A DNA stretch of 64,000 nucleotides. Origin: Syngnathus acus. Taxonomy: Eukaryota; Chordata; Actinopteri; Syngnathiformes; Syngnathidae. Each line of letters starts with the position of its first letter. Position 1 is the stretch's first letter. A model generated the notes under the pieces. It made no database searches and was not told where the DNA came from. It saw nothing but the letters and a program-made list of their open reading frames with translations. The translations under genes and the position numbers were made by a program. Location of the stretch: positions 14,585,456 through 14,649,455 of the forward strand of contig NC_051095.1 of assembly GCF_901709675.1 (NCBI RefSeq), read 5' to 3'. Positions 12,327-22,659 of the stretch are shown here, piece by piece.

Positions 12327-14458
12327 CTGCAGTTGTAGGTCCGGATTTCCTTGTTGTCCCTCTTGCACTTGACCGCCACAAAGATCATGGTGACAAAAAG
12401 GATAGCAGCGATGGAGCCGAGGGCAATGATGAAGATGAGGGACAGATTGACGGGTCCGATGGATTCCTGGGCGTTCAAGTCCGGCGATAGGTACACCACG
12501 ATGTAGGCCGAGGCAGACAGTGAGGGCTTGCCGTGATCCCGGGCCACAACTGTGATCTCGTAGGTGGACTTGGTGTTCTCGCTGAACATGCGGGTGGAGT
12601 GCACCTCTCCATTGACTTGGTCGATCTCAAAGAAGGCCCGGTCGCCCTCGGAGATTGTGTAGGTCAGGCGGCCGTTCTCGCCTTCATCGTAGTCATCCGC
12701 CTTGACCTGGGTCACCATATAGCCGGCGCCTGCGTTCCTTGGGATTGACACCTCGGCGGTGCCGTTCACCAGAGGTGGGCTGGTCATGACGGGCGTGTTG
12801 TCGTTGACGTCCAGCACCACGATTCGCACGGTGGCGTTGCTCGACAAAGACGGGTTGCCGTTGTCGCGGGCAAGGACTTTAAAGTCAAAAGTCCTTGTGT
12901 ACTCGTGGTCAAAGGACCTCATGGAGTAAATACGGCCAGCCGGATTTATACTCACATATGTGTTAACGTCCATGTGCTTAATCTCACCGGGGACTATGGA
13001 GTACGACACTGTTCCATTCATGCCCAGGTCAGGGTCCTCCGCCGAAACGGCCAGCAGACATGAGCCCGGCAGGTTGTTCTCCATCACCATCTCCTGGTAA
13101 TGCGGCTTGAGAAAGTGCGGCGGGTTGTCGTTCTCATCCGCCACTTTGACCACCAGCGACTTGGTGGCACGCAGAGGAGGGGCGCCGCTGTCCTCGGCCT
13201 GGATGGTCAGGTTGTACGTGTCCTTCTGCTCGCGGTCCAGCCGACCGTCCACCAGGATGGAGGAGAAGCTCTCGTACTCCTGCAGCCGAAAGGGGATGTT
13301 GCCCTGGAGCCGGCACTGCACCTTGCCGTTGGCCCCTGCATCCTTGTCGGAGACACGCACCAGGGCGATGATGGACCCACGCTGAGCGTTCTCACTCACC
13401 TCCACCATCTCTGTGTTGAGCGACAGCAGGCTAATCACCGGCGGGTTGTCGTTGGTGTCCATCACATTCACAGTGACTTTACAGTGTGCAGGTATCGAGT
13501 TGGGACCCAAATCTTTGGCCTGCACGTCGATCTCGTATATCTGGGCGGTCTCATAATCCAGAACGCCATTGACGGTGATGATCCCGGTCTGGGGATCAAT
13601 TCTGAACGCATTCCTTGTTTTCTCTGTGACGTAACTGTTGAACGAGTACACGACCTCTCCGTTGGTGCCCTCATCGGGATCTGTTGCATTCAAATCTATG
13701 ACGAGAGTGTTGATTGGGGAGTTCTCCATGACATTAACAGTGTACACAGGCTCGTCAAAAACTGGGTTGTTGTCATTGGAATCAATGACTTTGATGTTTA
13801 ACTGAACCGCGCCTATTTTTGGCGGTTCCCCTCCGTCCTCCGCGCTGATCTCATAAGTATAGTGGGACTGGGTCTCTCTGTCTAATGATTTTTGCACGAC
13901 AAGCTCTGCAATTTTGGAGCCGTCGCCTCGCGTTTTAATCTCCAGTCCGAAAAGCTCGTTGGGGGTTATAGAGTAGGACTGCACTCCGAAGACGCCCGAG
14001 TCTGGATCGCTTGCCCCCTCCAGGGGAAACCTGGTCCCAGGGGACGCGTTTTCTGAGATCTCGATGTCAATGTGGCTCGTGGGGAACCTGGGCGCGTTGT
14101 CATTCAAATCCTCAATTTCAACTTTGATGACGCAAATCTCCATAGAGTTGGACATCACTTCCAGAGAAATAACGCACTTGGGGTTCTGGCGGCACACTAC
14201 ATCACGGTCGATCTTCATTTGCGTGGTAAGAATCCCGGCCGGGCTGAGTTCCACCCAGCGCGGCTCCGAATTGGAGATGACCCGCAAGTAGGGCGGCTGC
14301 GGTGCAATTTGGAATCCTTGTTTGAGCGCGTCCTTTGTCACGTTGCCAATCACGGAGCCGGGCTTCATCTCCTCGTTTATTCCATATTTGAGGTTAATGA
14401 CAGCTTCGGCGCCGACCCAAAACAAGAGCAGCAGCACAATTACATGTATAAATTCCAT
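12327..14458 (-). CDS. pcdh19: protocadherin-19, first coding exon (partial CDS)
   Basis: Encodes residues 1-710 plus two bases of codon 711 of protocadherin-19, a delta-2 non-clustered protocadherin. It is a calcium-dependent homophilic adhesion protein of the neuronal plasma membrane, and it works with N-cadherin. The ATG at 14458-14456 is followed by a hydrophobic signal peptide (about residues 1-19). Six cadherin repeats follow at about 20-126, 127-234, 235-342, 343-450, 451-558 and 559-660. Calcium-binding linkers are visible as DLNDNAP (117-123), DSNDNNP (226-232), DTNDNPP (334-340), DENDNPP (441-447) and DVNDNTP (550-556). An RGD lies at 177-179. The transmembrane helix is about 672-696, followed by the basic stop-transfer KCKR (697-700). 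The sequence resembles PCDH19 throughout (for example [37 protein letters not shown]) rather than PCDH8, 10, 17 or 18. The exon ends TGC AG before the donor GTACTG. There is no frameshift or premature stop. Strand, start and donor are clear. Confidence 0.96.
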
Positions 14459-15313
14459 TTCCTCCCCCCAAACTTGTTGAGTTCACCTTAATAAAAGATT
14501 TCGATTACGCACCCACCTCCAAAATCATGTCACGTGTTTTAAAAAGTGTCGAGACAAATGTTTCGTGTGCATACACATTTGACATCTATCGGAGTCGTCC
14601 TTCCTGCGGTGTTGAGCTGCGAAGGGTGACGGCCGGGCTGTGCACCGCGCACGGTGTCCGGGAGGGCTGCAGTGATTTGACCGTGCACGTCTTCATCCAA
14701 GTGCTGCTGTGCATGTCCTTTCCGAGCAATTGTCTCACAGGAGCAAAGTGCAACTGATCCAAAATAAAGGGGGAGGAATCCAGTGAGAGGCAAGTCCCAT
14801 AAAATAAAAATGTATATATGTTAAAAATCCCCCATGAGATGATACTCAAAAGTCCTCCTTGATTCCTGTATCTATTTTACTTCAATTCGAAATCCTTGCT
14901 CAAATATAAGAAAATAAATCAACAGTTCAAGTCCGATTTTGTTCGCCCGTTCCAGGAATGTCTCATCATCAGCAAAGTCCAAGATCTTTTTTAATTCCAG
15001 CACATCTTACATCCCCTCCTCAAGTCTTGCGGATGCCACTTTCCCCCGCAGAGCACTTGAAGTGGTGAAAGCACCAAATATCCACGTCATTAAAGAAATC
15101 CGTTATAGATTAAAAAGAGAAAAAACGCACACACAAACGTAGCGCCTATGGTGGGAAGCGAGTGCACACTGGAGGACCCAGCAGCTTCTACCATCCAAAA
15201 TAAAGGAACTCGGACTCAAACATGCGCTCCTCTCGCTCCACTGACGCACACTGGCAGACGCGCGGTAGCACTCGAGCCGATCGAGCGCTCAGTGCATGCG
15301 GACCTGCAGTACA

Positions 15314-15317
15314 CCCC

Positions 15318-15348
<31 letters not shown>

Positions 15349-15352
15349 ACCA
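15314..15352. repeat. C21(CA)9 tract in the pcdh19 promoter region
   Basis: Twenty-one C followed by about nine CA units. On the pcdh19 sense strand it reads (TG)9G21, a run that could form G-quadruplex or triplex structure. It lies between the CCAAT box and the CpG-rich patch taken as the likely start region. Confidence 0.95.
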
Positions 15353-15370
15353 CTCTCTCGTCCCCTCCTC

Positions 15371-15380
15371 AGCCAATCAG
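15371..15380 (-). promoter_or_regulatory. CCAAT box (candidate NF-Y site)
   Basis: AGCCAATCAG on the plus strand is CTGATTGGCT in the direction of pcdh19. It matches the NF-Y core ATTGG with favourable flanks and lies upstream of the presumed start region. Binding is inferred. Confidence 0.35.
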
Positions 15381-15420
15381 GGGTTACACAGCCGGGGCCG
15401 GAGTCGCTTGTGGGTGGGGC

Positions 15421-17242
15421 AAAAAAAAAGATACACAATGGCCAGCAGATATACTTGCTCCTCTCTCCTCTTTGCAATTACAAAATGTTTGCACCAGCAT
15501 TGCTTTAGCTAACACAGTCCATCTCAATACTTGTTTGTCAAGTAAACACTTACTGGACACCTATGACAATATCTGCACAGTCCCTTGACAGCCATAAATT
15601 GCAAGGGCCTTGTCGAAAAAATAAAACAAAACAAAAACTGCCATTAAAATGATAATAATGCTCCGTTTTCGACAGGGAATCGTTAATTTACAATAATTAA
15701 TATTCTTGTTCTTGTGATGCATCACTACATGCTGCAACCAATGACATGTTGTGAATTATTCTTTAACGGGGTCATGTGAACATATATTGCCAATATATTA
15801 CATCTACTTCACATCTAAAAAAAGACCTACAAAATCTCCCCAAGTTTCTGTATTCTATTGTATGTGGCTTCATTTGTTGCATGAGTGAAACTGCATTTGA
15901 ATTCTTGAATTTCTGCATGTTAGCAGTTAAAAGAAGTCCTCGAATGGTTCACGTTCTCATTATGTACTTTCTATATCCGCACAGCAACTAAACAAAGCCC
16001 CCCCCCAAAAAAAGAATCAAACATTAGGGTTCTATTCATTAGGCTGGCGTACCAACCACTACAAACCAGCACTAGGTGTGTAAATTGTTAAAAAAAAAAA
16101 AAAAAAAAGACAAGAAGCCACATTCAGCGCAAGAATCACATGCATTAAATACGAACGTTGTCTCATTTTCAGTCTGACTTTGAGGAGGTTAATGTCGAGT
16201 TCCACTTCAGGCCACACACGCACGCACGCACGCACGCACACACGCTATACAGAGGCAGCCCGTCTTCAAAGTCACAAGGGTGACACCTAGTGTCCGCAGC
16301 TGCATGCATTGCTACTTCACCCTCTGCAGAGGAAAGAGAGAGAAAAAGACAGCTTTGGAAGCCAGGAAAATAACAATGGAACAATCAATTTGCTCTTTAT
16401 ATTGAAATGGCTTTGGACAGTTGGCGCACAATTAATGTGCTGTCCAAGAGGTGATAGAGGACTAAGCCACAGCCAATCATTGTTCATCAATGGTGATGAC
16501 AGAAATACAAAATGGCTTTGAAACCTTGCATTGTAAAAAAAACAAAAAACAGATGCACCATCATTAACTTCAGCCTCAGTGTGGTGGATTTACAACCATA
16601 TGAAAAGCCACATTATTAGACAACTCTGCATTGTCAATTTGAAATAATTTCATTTTTGTGGATAAAGAGAGATAGAAATTAAAACATGTTTCTTATCTTA
16701 TCCATTGATCAATTGGCAAAATGATAATAAAAAAGAATTTGTTGCAGCCCTATTTACAATATCATTTATCATGAAGAATATTTGAAGAATGGCCCAGTTC
16801 TGCTGCAAACACACTGTTGAAAATCCTCTTGTTGCCAAAAACACACAGGTATATACGTTTATATATATACAGCATTTGTCTCATTTCTTGCGCCACCTCA
16901 ACAAACAAGCAGGTATCAAAAGCAATTTGTTTGCTTCTCTGTAACACTTTTCGAGATGTCGCCTTCGCACAAGAGGTGAGGTAGCGCGCCGCGGGAATCT
17001 TGAAACTCATAAATTCTTAACGTCAGCAAGTTAAACTACCGTAGGCGGCGGCTGGGGACGTCCATTTTTCTTAAGGAGGGGGGCACAGTGACATGGTTAA
17101 GATGGCCGTCTATGGCTCTGACCCAGTGGCTTTTTGCTCTAAATTTGTCTGTGACTCTTGAGGCTGACTGATGGCAATCATTTTCAGGAAGGCTTAGATT
17201 ATGACAGTTATGTTTCTATGAGGACATTAATTTACTTGAAGT
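15421..17242. other. upstream flank, no gene seen
   Basis: AT-rich sequence upstream of pcdh19. It contains a poly-A run (16090-16108), a (CACG)n/(CA)n tract (16211-16245) and a short TATATATA patch near 16860. No coding sequence or recognised transposon body. Confidence 0.7.
16211..16245. repeat. (CACG)n / (CA)n microsatellite
   Basis: CACACACGCACGCACGCACG-type repeat, CpG-bearing. Confidence 0.9.
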
Positions 17243-17530
17243 CATCCATGCATTCATCCATTTTCCATAATCCTTCCCATCATTAGTGTCAAGGGTGGTC
17301 TGGAGACTATCGCAGATGGCTTTTGGTAAGAGGCGTAAAACACCTTGGACTGGACTCCAGCTAATTACAGCTCGCATAACCATTCACACTCACATGTACA
17401 TGTGGACCATTTACAGCCTTGTTGCATGTTTTTAGAATGTGAAAGGAAGGCAGGGTAAACCCATGCAAGAATGGGGAGAACATGCAAACGCCACAGTGGA
17501 GGTTCTGAGCCAAGTATCGAATTCCCTACC
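17243..17530 (-). mobile_element. decayed V-SINE, nearly full length
   Basis: On the plus strand it starts with the reversed tail (CATCCATGCATTCATCCATTTTCC). It then passes through CTGGAGACTATCGCAG, CATTCACACTCACATG, GAATGGGGAGAACATGCAAA and CAAGTATCGAATTCCC, the reversed B-box region. The order matches the intact minus-strand copy at 22046-22393. It is directly abutted by a CAAGTCAAGT repeat at 17531. Confidence 0.75.
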
Positions 17531-17640
17531 TCAAGTCAAGTCAAATTTATTCATAAAGCCCTTTATCACAGAATCGTCTCAAAGGGCTGCAACTGGCAGA
17601 TATAATTTTGCCAGAAAATATTACAACCCTCCACATGCAC
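17531..17640. repeat. fragment of the 'CAAGTCAAGTTTATT' dispersed repeat
   Basis: TCAAGTCAAGTCAAATTTATTCATAAAGCCC...TCTCAAAGGGCTGCA matches the start of the longer copy inserted at 35239. As there, it sits against a minus-strand V-SINE. Family not classified. Confidence 0.6.
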
Positions 17641-17918
17641 AACCAATTGACGCGAAAGTTGACATGAATGTTCATTATAACATTTCCTGTCTCAAGAGGT
17701 CCATCCAGTTGACAAAACATACAGAGGTTACACATTATCCTTATTTTTCTTATGGGCAAAGTATTGGATCGCTTCCATATCCAGACAGGTTATGATACAC
17801 AGATGAATGATGTTAGACTTTCAGGATGTGTTTTGATTGCACGTGGAGGCTGTGGCGTGGTGGCCAAGATTTTGGCTTTGTCATTTAGTAATCACATCAG
17901 ATGATCACGTCTCATCAC

Positions 17919-18089
17919 TGGTGGCAAAGTGATTTACTCGCCTGAATTGTATGCATCGTGGATTCAGTTCCCACATTGATGGTGTGAATGTTTGTTTGTC
18001 TCTATATGGTACGTGCCCTGTGATTGACTGGTGACCAGTCAAGGGTGTAGTCTGCCTTTTGCAAGTGGTATGAAAAATTGATGGATGGG
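17919..18089 (+). mobile_element. decayed V-SINE
   Basis: Contains a diverged tRNA-like head (GGTGGCAAAGTGATTTACTC...GATTCAGTTCCC). It is followed by the 3' unit TGTGATTGACTGGTGACCAG and the tail GGTATGAAAAATTGATGGATGG. The central block is missing. Confidence 0.55.
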
Positions 18090-18916
18090 TGGTCAAATCA
18101 ACACTCAAATTGACACAGTGTAGTAAAGCTCTAAGGCTGAATGCAATAGTTGCAATGGTTTTGAGGTGTATAATTCAGCCTAACTAAAAATAAACACTTT
18201 CATTTATTGTCAATCATCTCTTTCCTGTGAATGATTGACAATAACATTACTGCACTTCGGCATCAGCACTCATTCCTGTCGAATACGGAAATAAAGGTTA
18301 TGACAGAAATCTGATTTCTTGTACTCCATTGCATTTACTCATGGATAGGTCATTTTTTTCTTATGTGTTTTGCCCAAACTTTATTCCTGGCAAAGGCTGG
18401 GTGAAAGGCTGAGTGCTCCCTAACCAATGTATCAGAGAGTTAATTGTCCACAGGGCCAAGCTGTGGTCTGTAGGTTTCTACCCAATTTGAGCTGCTTCGA
18501 TGCATGCGGTGGATCAAAATGTTGCAGATATATTTACCCCCGCAGTGGAGTGCAGTCTGGAAAGAAAAAAAAAGAAGAAAAAAGGCAGCAGTCTCGCCCG
18601 GAGCGGCAGACTCAAACATAAACTAGCGCAATAATTTAGCCACAATGCGTTTCTCCTCTCGCAGAGAGAGCGGTGGCATATTTCATTTATGAGCTACAAT
18701 CTAGCTCGGTATATACTTCCTTCTGTTGACGTGCCTTTTGTGGACATTATTGATTGGAGCACAGTCGAGGTGCTGAAATGGTATGCAGGGAGGGAGTGGT
18801 GTCACACTGACTCCAGCGCCACCATTTGATTTCCGGTCACCGTTGTTGAAAGCATTTGCTCATCTTTTAATTCATTTCCATACTGTATTATTTATATTGA
18901 TCATATCTATTCCAAG

Positions 18917-19042
18917 CACACTGGTCGAGTACTTTGTAGTTAGCACGTCTGCTTCACAATTCCGAGTTGTGTTGAGTTGGCATATAGTTGTGATCGCGCT
19001 GGTTTTCTCCTGGTACTCAGGTTTCCTTAGACATCCCAAAAA
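18917..19042 (+). mobile_element. decayed V-SINE 5' half
   Basis: Diverged A-box region (TTTGTAGTTAGCACGTCTGC, with CTTCACAATTCCGAGT), then the central block GGTTTTCTCCTGGTACTCAG with TTTCCTTAGACATCCCAAAA. No 3' half or ATGG tail. Confidence 0.6.
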
Positions 19043-19500
19043 TTGTATTGTGTTACCACACCACAAGAGGGTGCCAGTGAAGGTGAGAATGAAAAATGTG
19101 TAAACGACCATAGAAGCAGTACGACAATGCCTTTCCTGGCGGCTCGGTGCAATATGGCCATGCCATGGAAACAATACATTATGGGGAGCAGTATGTACAT
19201 CAGAAAGTAAGACGAGGTTGATGGGTGGTATACAAGCTGAGGAAGAAGCAGGTAACTTCATTTTGTCACTCAGTGAAGAAACTCATCTCCACACACCATA
19301 TCATCAAAGTTATTGTTGTACTGTTATAAAGACTTTGTTTTGCAGTTAGCTATTCATTACTTGGACAGTTAATACGTTCTTACGGTGGCCAAAGTTCAAT
19401 GTTCATTATCTACTTTTTTTAAAAGTTTTCTGACTTTAGGTGACGAAAATGACTCAAAACAAAATATGGAATCATGTCAAATGTGTGGCTGTCATGGTAT

Positions 19501-19910
19501 TGTCACGCCCGTGCCAGAGCATGCTCGGCCTGCACTTCCCTCGGCCACACCCCTTTCGTTACCGTAATGTCTGTCACCTGCTTCCTCTTGTTACCCTGTG
19601 TATTTAAGCCCTGCCCGTGTGTTTCTCCCAGTTGGTGTCTACTGTTGTGTTCCGTCCCTGTACGTGCCCAGTGTTCTTGTCGTCTGGTTTTCCCCTGGTC
19701 TGTCTGGAGGCTCACGGTCAGAATTTTATCCTTGTCCAAGTGGACTGTCGGTCGGTCGGTCTGTCTGTCTGTTTGTTTGCTGGCCGTGAGTCTCTCTCTC
19801 CCGTCTGTGTCGTCGGTTCCCCATCTGCCTCCCTTCCAACTCCCTTTCCCTTCAATATATCCTGGTTCAAGCTGCATTTGGTCGTCCTGGCTCAACTCAT
19901 TCCTGACCGG
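19501..19910 (+). mobile_element. candidate solo LTR (retrotransposon remnant)
   Basis: Begins TGTCACG. It has a pyrimidine-rich, GC-rich body, TATTTAAG at 19601-19608 as a TATA-like element, and a 3' part with a degenerate poly-A signal (CAATATAT) followed by GCTGCATTTGG, an arrangement common in fish Gypsy-type LTRs. The 3' end is not sharp and no target duplication was found. Contains (GGTC)n/(TGTC)n at 19748-19772. No internal gag/pol coding. Confidence 0.45.
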
Positions 19911-20321
19911 TATTGCATTGATTTGTCAGTGATAATGAGATCATCCACAGCAACTAGTGAAACATCCAAATCCACGTTATTGTCCGACAGTAGACTGGGG
20001 AAAAGTAAAACACACGCTGACATAACCGGAAGTGAATAATTAATTGCGTTTCTTGACACACATATGCCACATGGTGCTGTGTGCACTTCAAGGTTTGTTC
20101 TTTAACTTGAAGGCAACAGGCAGCGTGAGGCTATTGAAGTCCATGGGAATTTCACAAGTTTGCATGGTGTTTGAAGCTATTTGAAGCACTTGTGGCAGAA
20201 AGCTTGAACTGTTGCAGCTGAAAGTACACACAGAATTTTATCTCGTAACGCGTATTTCTTTCTGCTCTCCTGCCGAGGAATGGCACACGTGGCTGCTGAC
20301 TTGTCCCTGAAGCTTTCTCGG

Positions 20322-20421
20322 GATGGAATAGCTGAGCCTGTGTGACAGATGCTGGTGTTATCACCCCCGTGGCCCGTCTGGCAATGGAACTCGGCACCGG
20401 AGCAAGGGGCATCGGACACGC
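20322..20421 (+). repeat. dispersed repeat family A, copy 1
   Basis: Shares GATGGAATAGC, AGAGC/GAGCCTGTGTGA, TGTGGCCC/GTGGCCCG, ATGGAACTCGGCACCG, GCAAGGGGC and TCGGACAC with the segment at 21228-21312, in the same order and orientation. Copy 1 has an extra piece of about 15 nt. Not assigned to a known family. Confidence 0.6.
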
Positions 20422-21227
20422 ACGAGTGTATCCTCCTCTTGCACAAAGTCAGGTGTGATAGGTTTCAGCTCATCTGCCACCTTGAAGGGGAAGTCGAATC
20501 AAAAACGTTCATCACAATAAGATGTTACAGCAAAATTCACCCATTTTTATCTATCTGATGGACTGGTTATTATGCCACTTGCTGTTGACTAAAAATGACA
20601 TCACAGTGCCAAAGAGCTCAGGTAACGACCAATCATGTGGCAGTACAAGGCAAAACGGCTGCCGCCCGAGATGGATAAAAATGATGCATTATGCTGCTTA
20701 ATTTATATTCCACACACACAATATTAAACAAAATATAGTGTTTACACTCGTGGCATTAGAATATAATATTGTAAGGAAAATGTTTGACTTGGCTTCCCCT
20801 TCCATGAGGAAATGTTAAATATGAAAAGAGATCTGTCTGATATACAAATGACCCTTGGATGCTTCATGTTATATTCACATTCACCACATTTAATTTTTAT
20901 ATATATTTTTTTAAACAGAAGATCTTTGCTCTGCACGATTGTCGCTTATCAGTATGTCAGATTCCGAATGATGTACATATTTATTTCAAGGCTTTTGCAG
21001 TTTTCAGCAGTATGGAACGATTTGACGTGGAATAGCCTAAACTAGCCCAAATGCTCACTCAGTAATGTAGTTGCATTTCTAATGTACATTATCGCCTTGT
21101 ACAAGACAGCTGTGGGACCATATTGATGAGCTCAATATTCGATTTGATCAAGCAAGTTGGACGGACAATATTGGGAGATGCGGTATCGGCTGAGGTCTTC
21201 GCTCCACCGAAGGCCGGTCTTGGTTGC

Positions 21228-21312
21228 GATGGAATAGCAGAGCGTGTGAGACACCTCTGTGGCCCTCCCTAAAATGGAACTTGGCACCGATGCAAGAGGC
21301 GTCAGACACAGC
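21228..21312 (+). repeat. dispersed repeat family A, copy 2
   Basis: Counterpart of 20322-20421, about 0.9 kb downstream and in direct orientation: GATGGAATAGCAGAGCGTG, CTCTGTGGCCC, ATGGAACTTGGCACCGATGC, GTCAGACAC. Confidence 0.6.
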
Positions 21313-21896
21313 TCGCTTCGCCTTAGCCCGAGATGACATTGGTGTTATTATAATCCTCATCAATACGACTTAAACATGTAGATTTCCCGTGCATCTTTTG
21401 CCAGAGGCGTATGAAAAAAAGTGGAACCAACAAGTTTAATTGTAAATCACAATCTTGCCCTTCACTCCATTCCACCTCCTTCTAGGATGCATCAATTAGT
21501 ATATACCTGGAATTTCTACTGTCAACCATGTCAGGGTTTAGTAACAAAATGGGCCTTTGCTTCTGCCTTTCTGTAGATTTTCTTTCTTTTTTATTATTAT
21601 TTTTGGTCTGGTGGCTGTTGACGTGCCACTTTTAATCTGGACCTGTTTTTAATCCAAATTTCCCAAAAGCACAAGCCTGATGGGGCTGACTGCATTGGAA
21701 AGGAAATTGGGTACATTGGGTTCATCAGCTTTGTGTTGTTCACTCGATATCCTGAAAACTCACCACAACTTTGTGATAGTTTTGCCGCGCTTGGGTGGAT
21801 ACAAAAAGTATGTTTGTGTGTTTGGTGGATGCCATTGTGTGTGCTCTTCCAAGGCTGTTAGCCTAATTTCTCTCATAGTTTTTTTTTCCCTTTTAT

Positions 21897-22036
21897 AATG
21901 CAGAGTGGGATCCTGGTTAAAGTAAGCCTTTTTTAACTTGAAACCTTTTGATGTTTTAAGGTTGCAAATGAAAACAAGTAAATGTGAGCCTTTGTAAAAC
22001 TCTGGCAGCCACCACATGGTGAAGATACTCTGATAT
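21897..22036 (+). repeat. dispersed repeat family B, copy 1
   Basis: About 140 nt from AATGCAGAG to GATACTCTGATAT, roughly 85% identical by eye to 59633-59771, 37 kb away in the same orientation. Key shared pieces are TGAAACCTTTTGA, AGGTTGCAAATGAAAA, CTTTGTAAAACTCT and GGCAGCCACC. A V-SINE begins about 10 nt after it. Confidence 0.75.
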
Positions 22037-22045
22037 ATCCAACCA

Positions 22046-22393
22046 ATATCCATTTTCTGTACCGCTTTGTGCCCATGGGGGTCGCAGGCGTGCTGGAGCC
22101 TATCCCAGCAGTCATCGGGCAGTAGGTGGGGGACACCCTGAGCCGGTTGCCAGCCAATTGCAGGGCACACAGAGACAAACAACCATCCACACTCACACCT
22201 AGGGGCAATTTGGAGCGCTCAATCGGCCTACCAAGCATGTTTTTGGGATGTGGGAGGAAAACAGGAGTGCCCGGAGAAAACCCACGCGGGCACGGGGACA
22301 ACATGCAAACTCCACACAGGGAGGGTTGGAGGTGGAATCGAACGCGCACCCTCCTAACTGTAAGGCGGACCACCGAGCTCCACCGAGCTGCCC
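22046..22393 (-). mobile_element. V-SINE, full-length copy
   Basis: Best copy in the window, about 348 nt on the minus strand. The tRNA-like head lies at the right end, with B-box GTTCGATTCCACC reading leftwards from 22343. The central block is at about 22246-22320 (plus strand GGGATGTGGGAGGAAAACAG, GGAGAAAACCCACGCG, ACATGCAAACTCCACACAGG). The 3' LINE-like unit is at 22046-22170 (CCCATGGGGGTCGCAGGCGT, GCTGGAGCCTATCCCAGCAG). The tail is short. V-SINEs are tRNA-derived retroposons mobilised by L2-type LINE machinery. The head end has a small duplication, CACCGAGCTCCACCGAGCT. Confidence 0.88.
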
Positions 22394-22562
22394 ACTCTAT
22401 GTGCATTTTAAATCAAATTGTTTGTCTCATCTGTTGGATGATGCCGGGACAATTATGTTATTAATAATGACAGAGGGACAAGGAAGGAAGGGTGCCCAGG
22501 TCGCAGACGAAGGACGGCCCAGCAAACTAGGGTTAAGCGCCCATCTCTGGCAACACCATTGT

Positions 22563-22655
22563 TCATGGTGTAACTCGCCTTTTGCCCAATGTCAGCTGGG
22601 GTCGACTCCAGCTTAGCTTCATAAGCACAAGCGCTATAAATGGTTGGATGGAAGC
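22563..22655 (+). mobile_element. V-SINE 3' fragment
   Basis: GTGTAACTCGCCTTTTGCCC, TCAGCTGGGGTCGACTCCAG and CAAGCGCTATAAATGG, ending GTTGGATGG. 5'-truncated. Confidence 0.65.
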
Positions 22656-22659
22656 TACT

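Larger units (their letters stand above)
14459..15420 (-). promoter_or_regulatory. pcdh19: putative pcdh19 5' UTR and promoter
   Basis: The sequence immediately upstream of the pcdh19 start has CpG-richer patches (14590-14680 and 15225-15300) than the AT-rich surroundings. A CCAAT box (AGCCAATCAG, 15371-15380; inverted relative to the gene) lies about 910 nt upstream of the ATG. A C21(CA)9 tract (15314-15352) sits between it and the CpG-rich patch. No convincing TATA box is seen. A start site near 15220-15310, with a 5' UTR of roughly 0.8 kb, would fit. The exact start and any 5' UTR intron cannot be decided from sequence. Confidence 0.45.
19911..21896. other. non-coding flank with a diverged direct repeat pair
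   Basis: No gene seen. Contains two related segments of about 85-100 bp (20322-20421 and 21228-21312). Otherwise AT-rich unique sequence. Confidence 0.65.

Noticed and set aside
13100-13801. 233-codon open frame on the plus strand inside pcdh19 exon 1
   Set aside because: It lies opposite the well-supported cadherin coding sequence. Its openness follows from the GC-rich codon use of the real frame, and the peptide resembles nothing.
22330-22393. tRNA-like sequence with a B-box
   Set aside because: It is the head of a V-SINE, not a tRNA gene. It cannot be folded into a proper cloverleaf and is joined to the SINE body.
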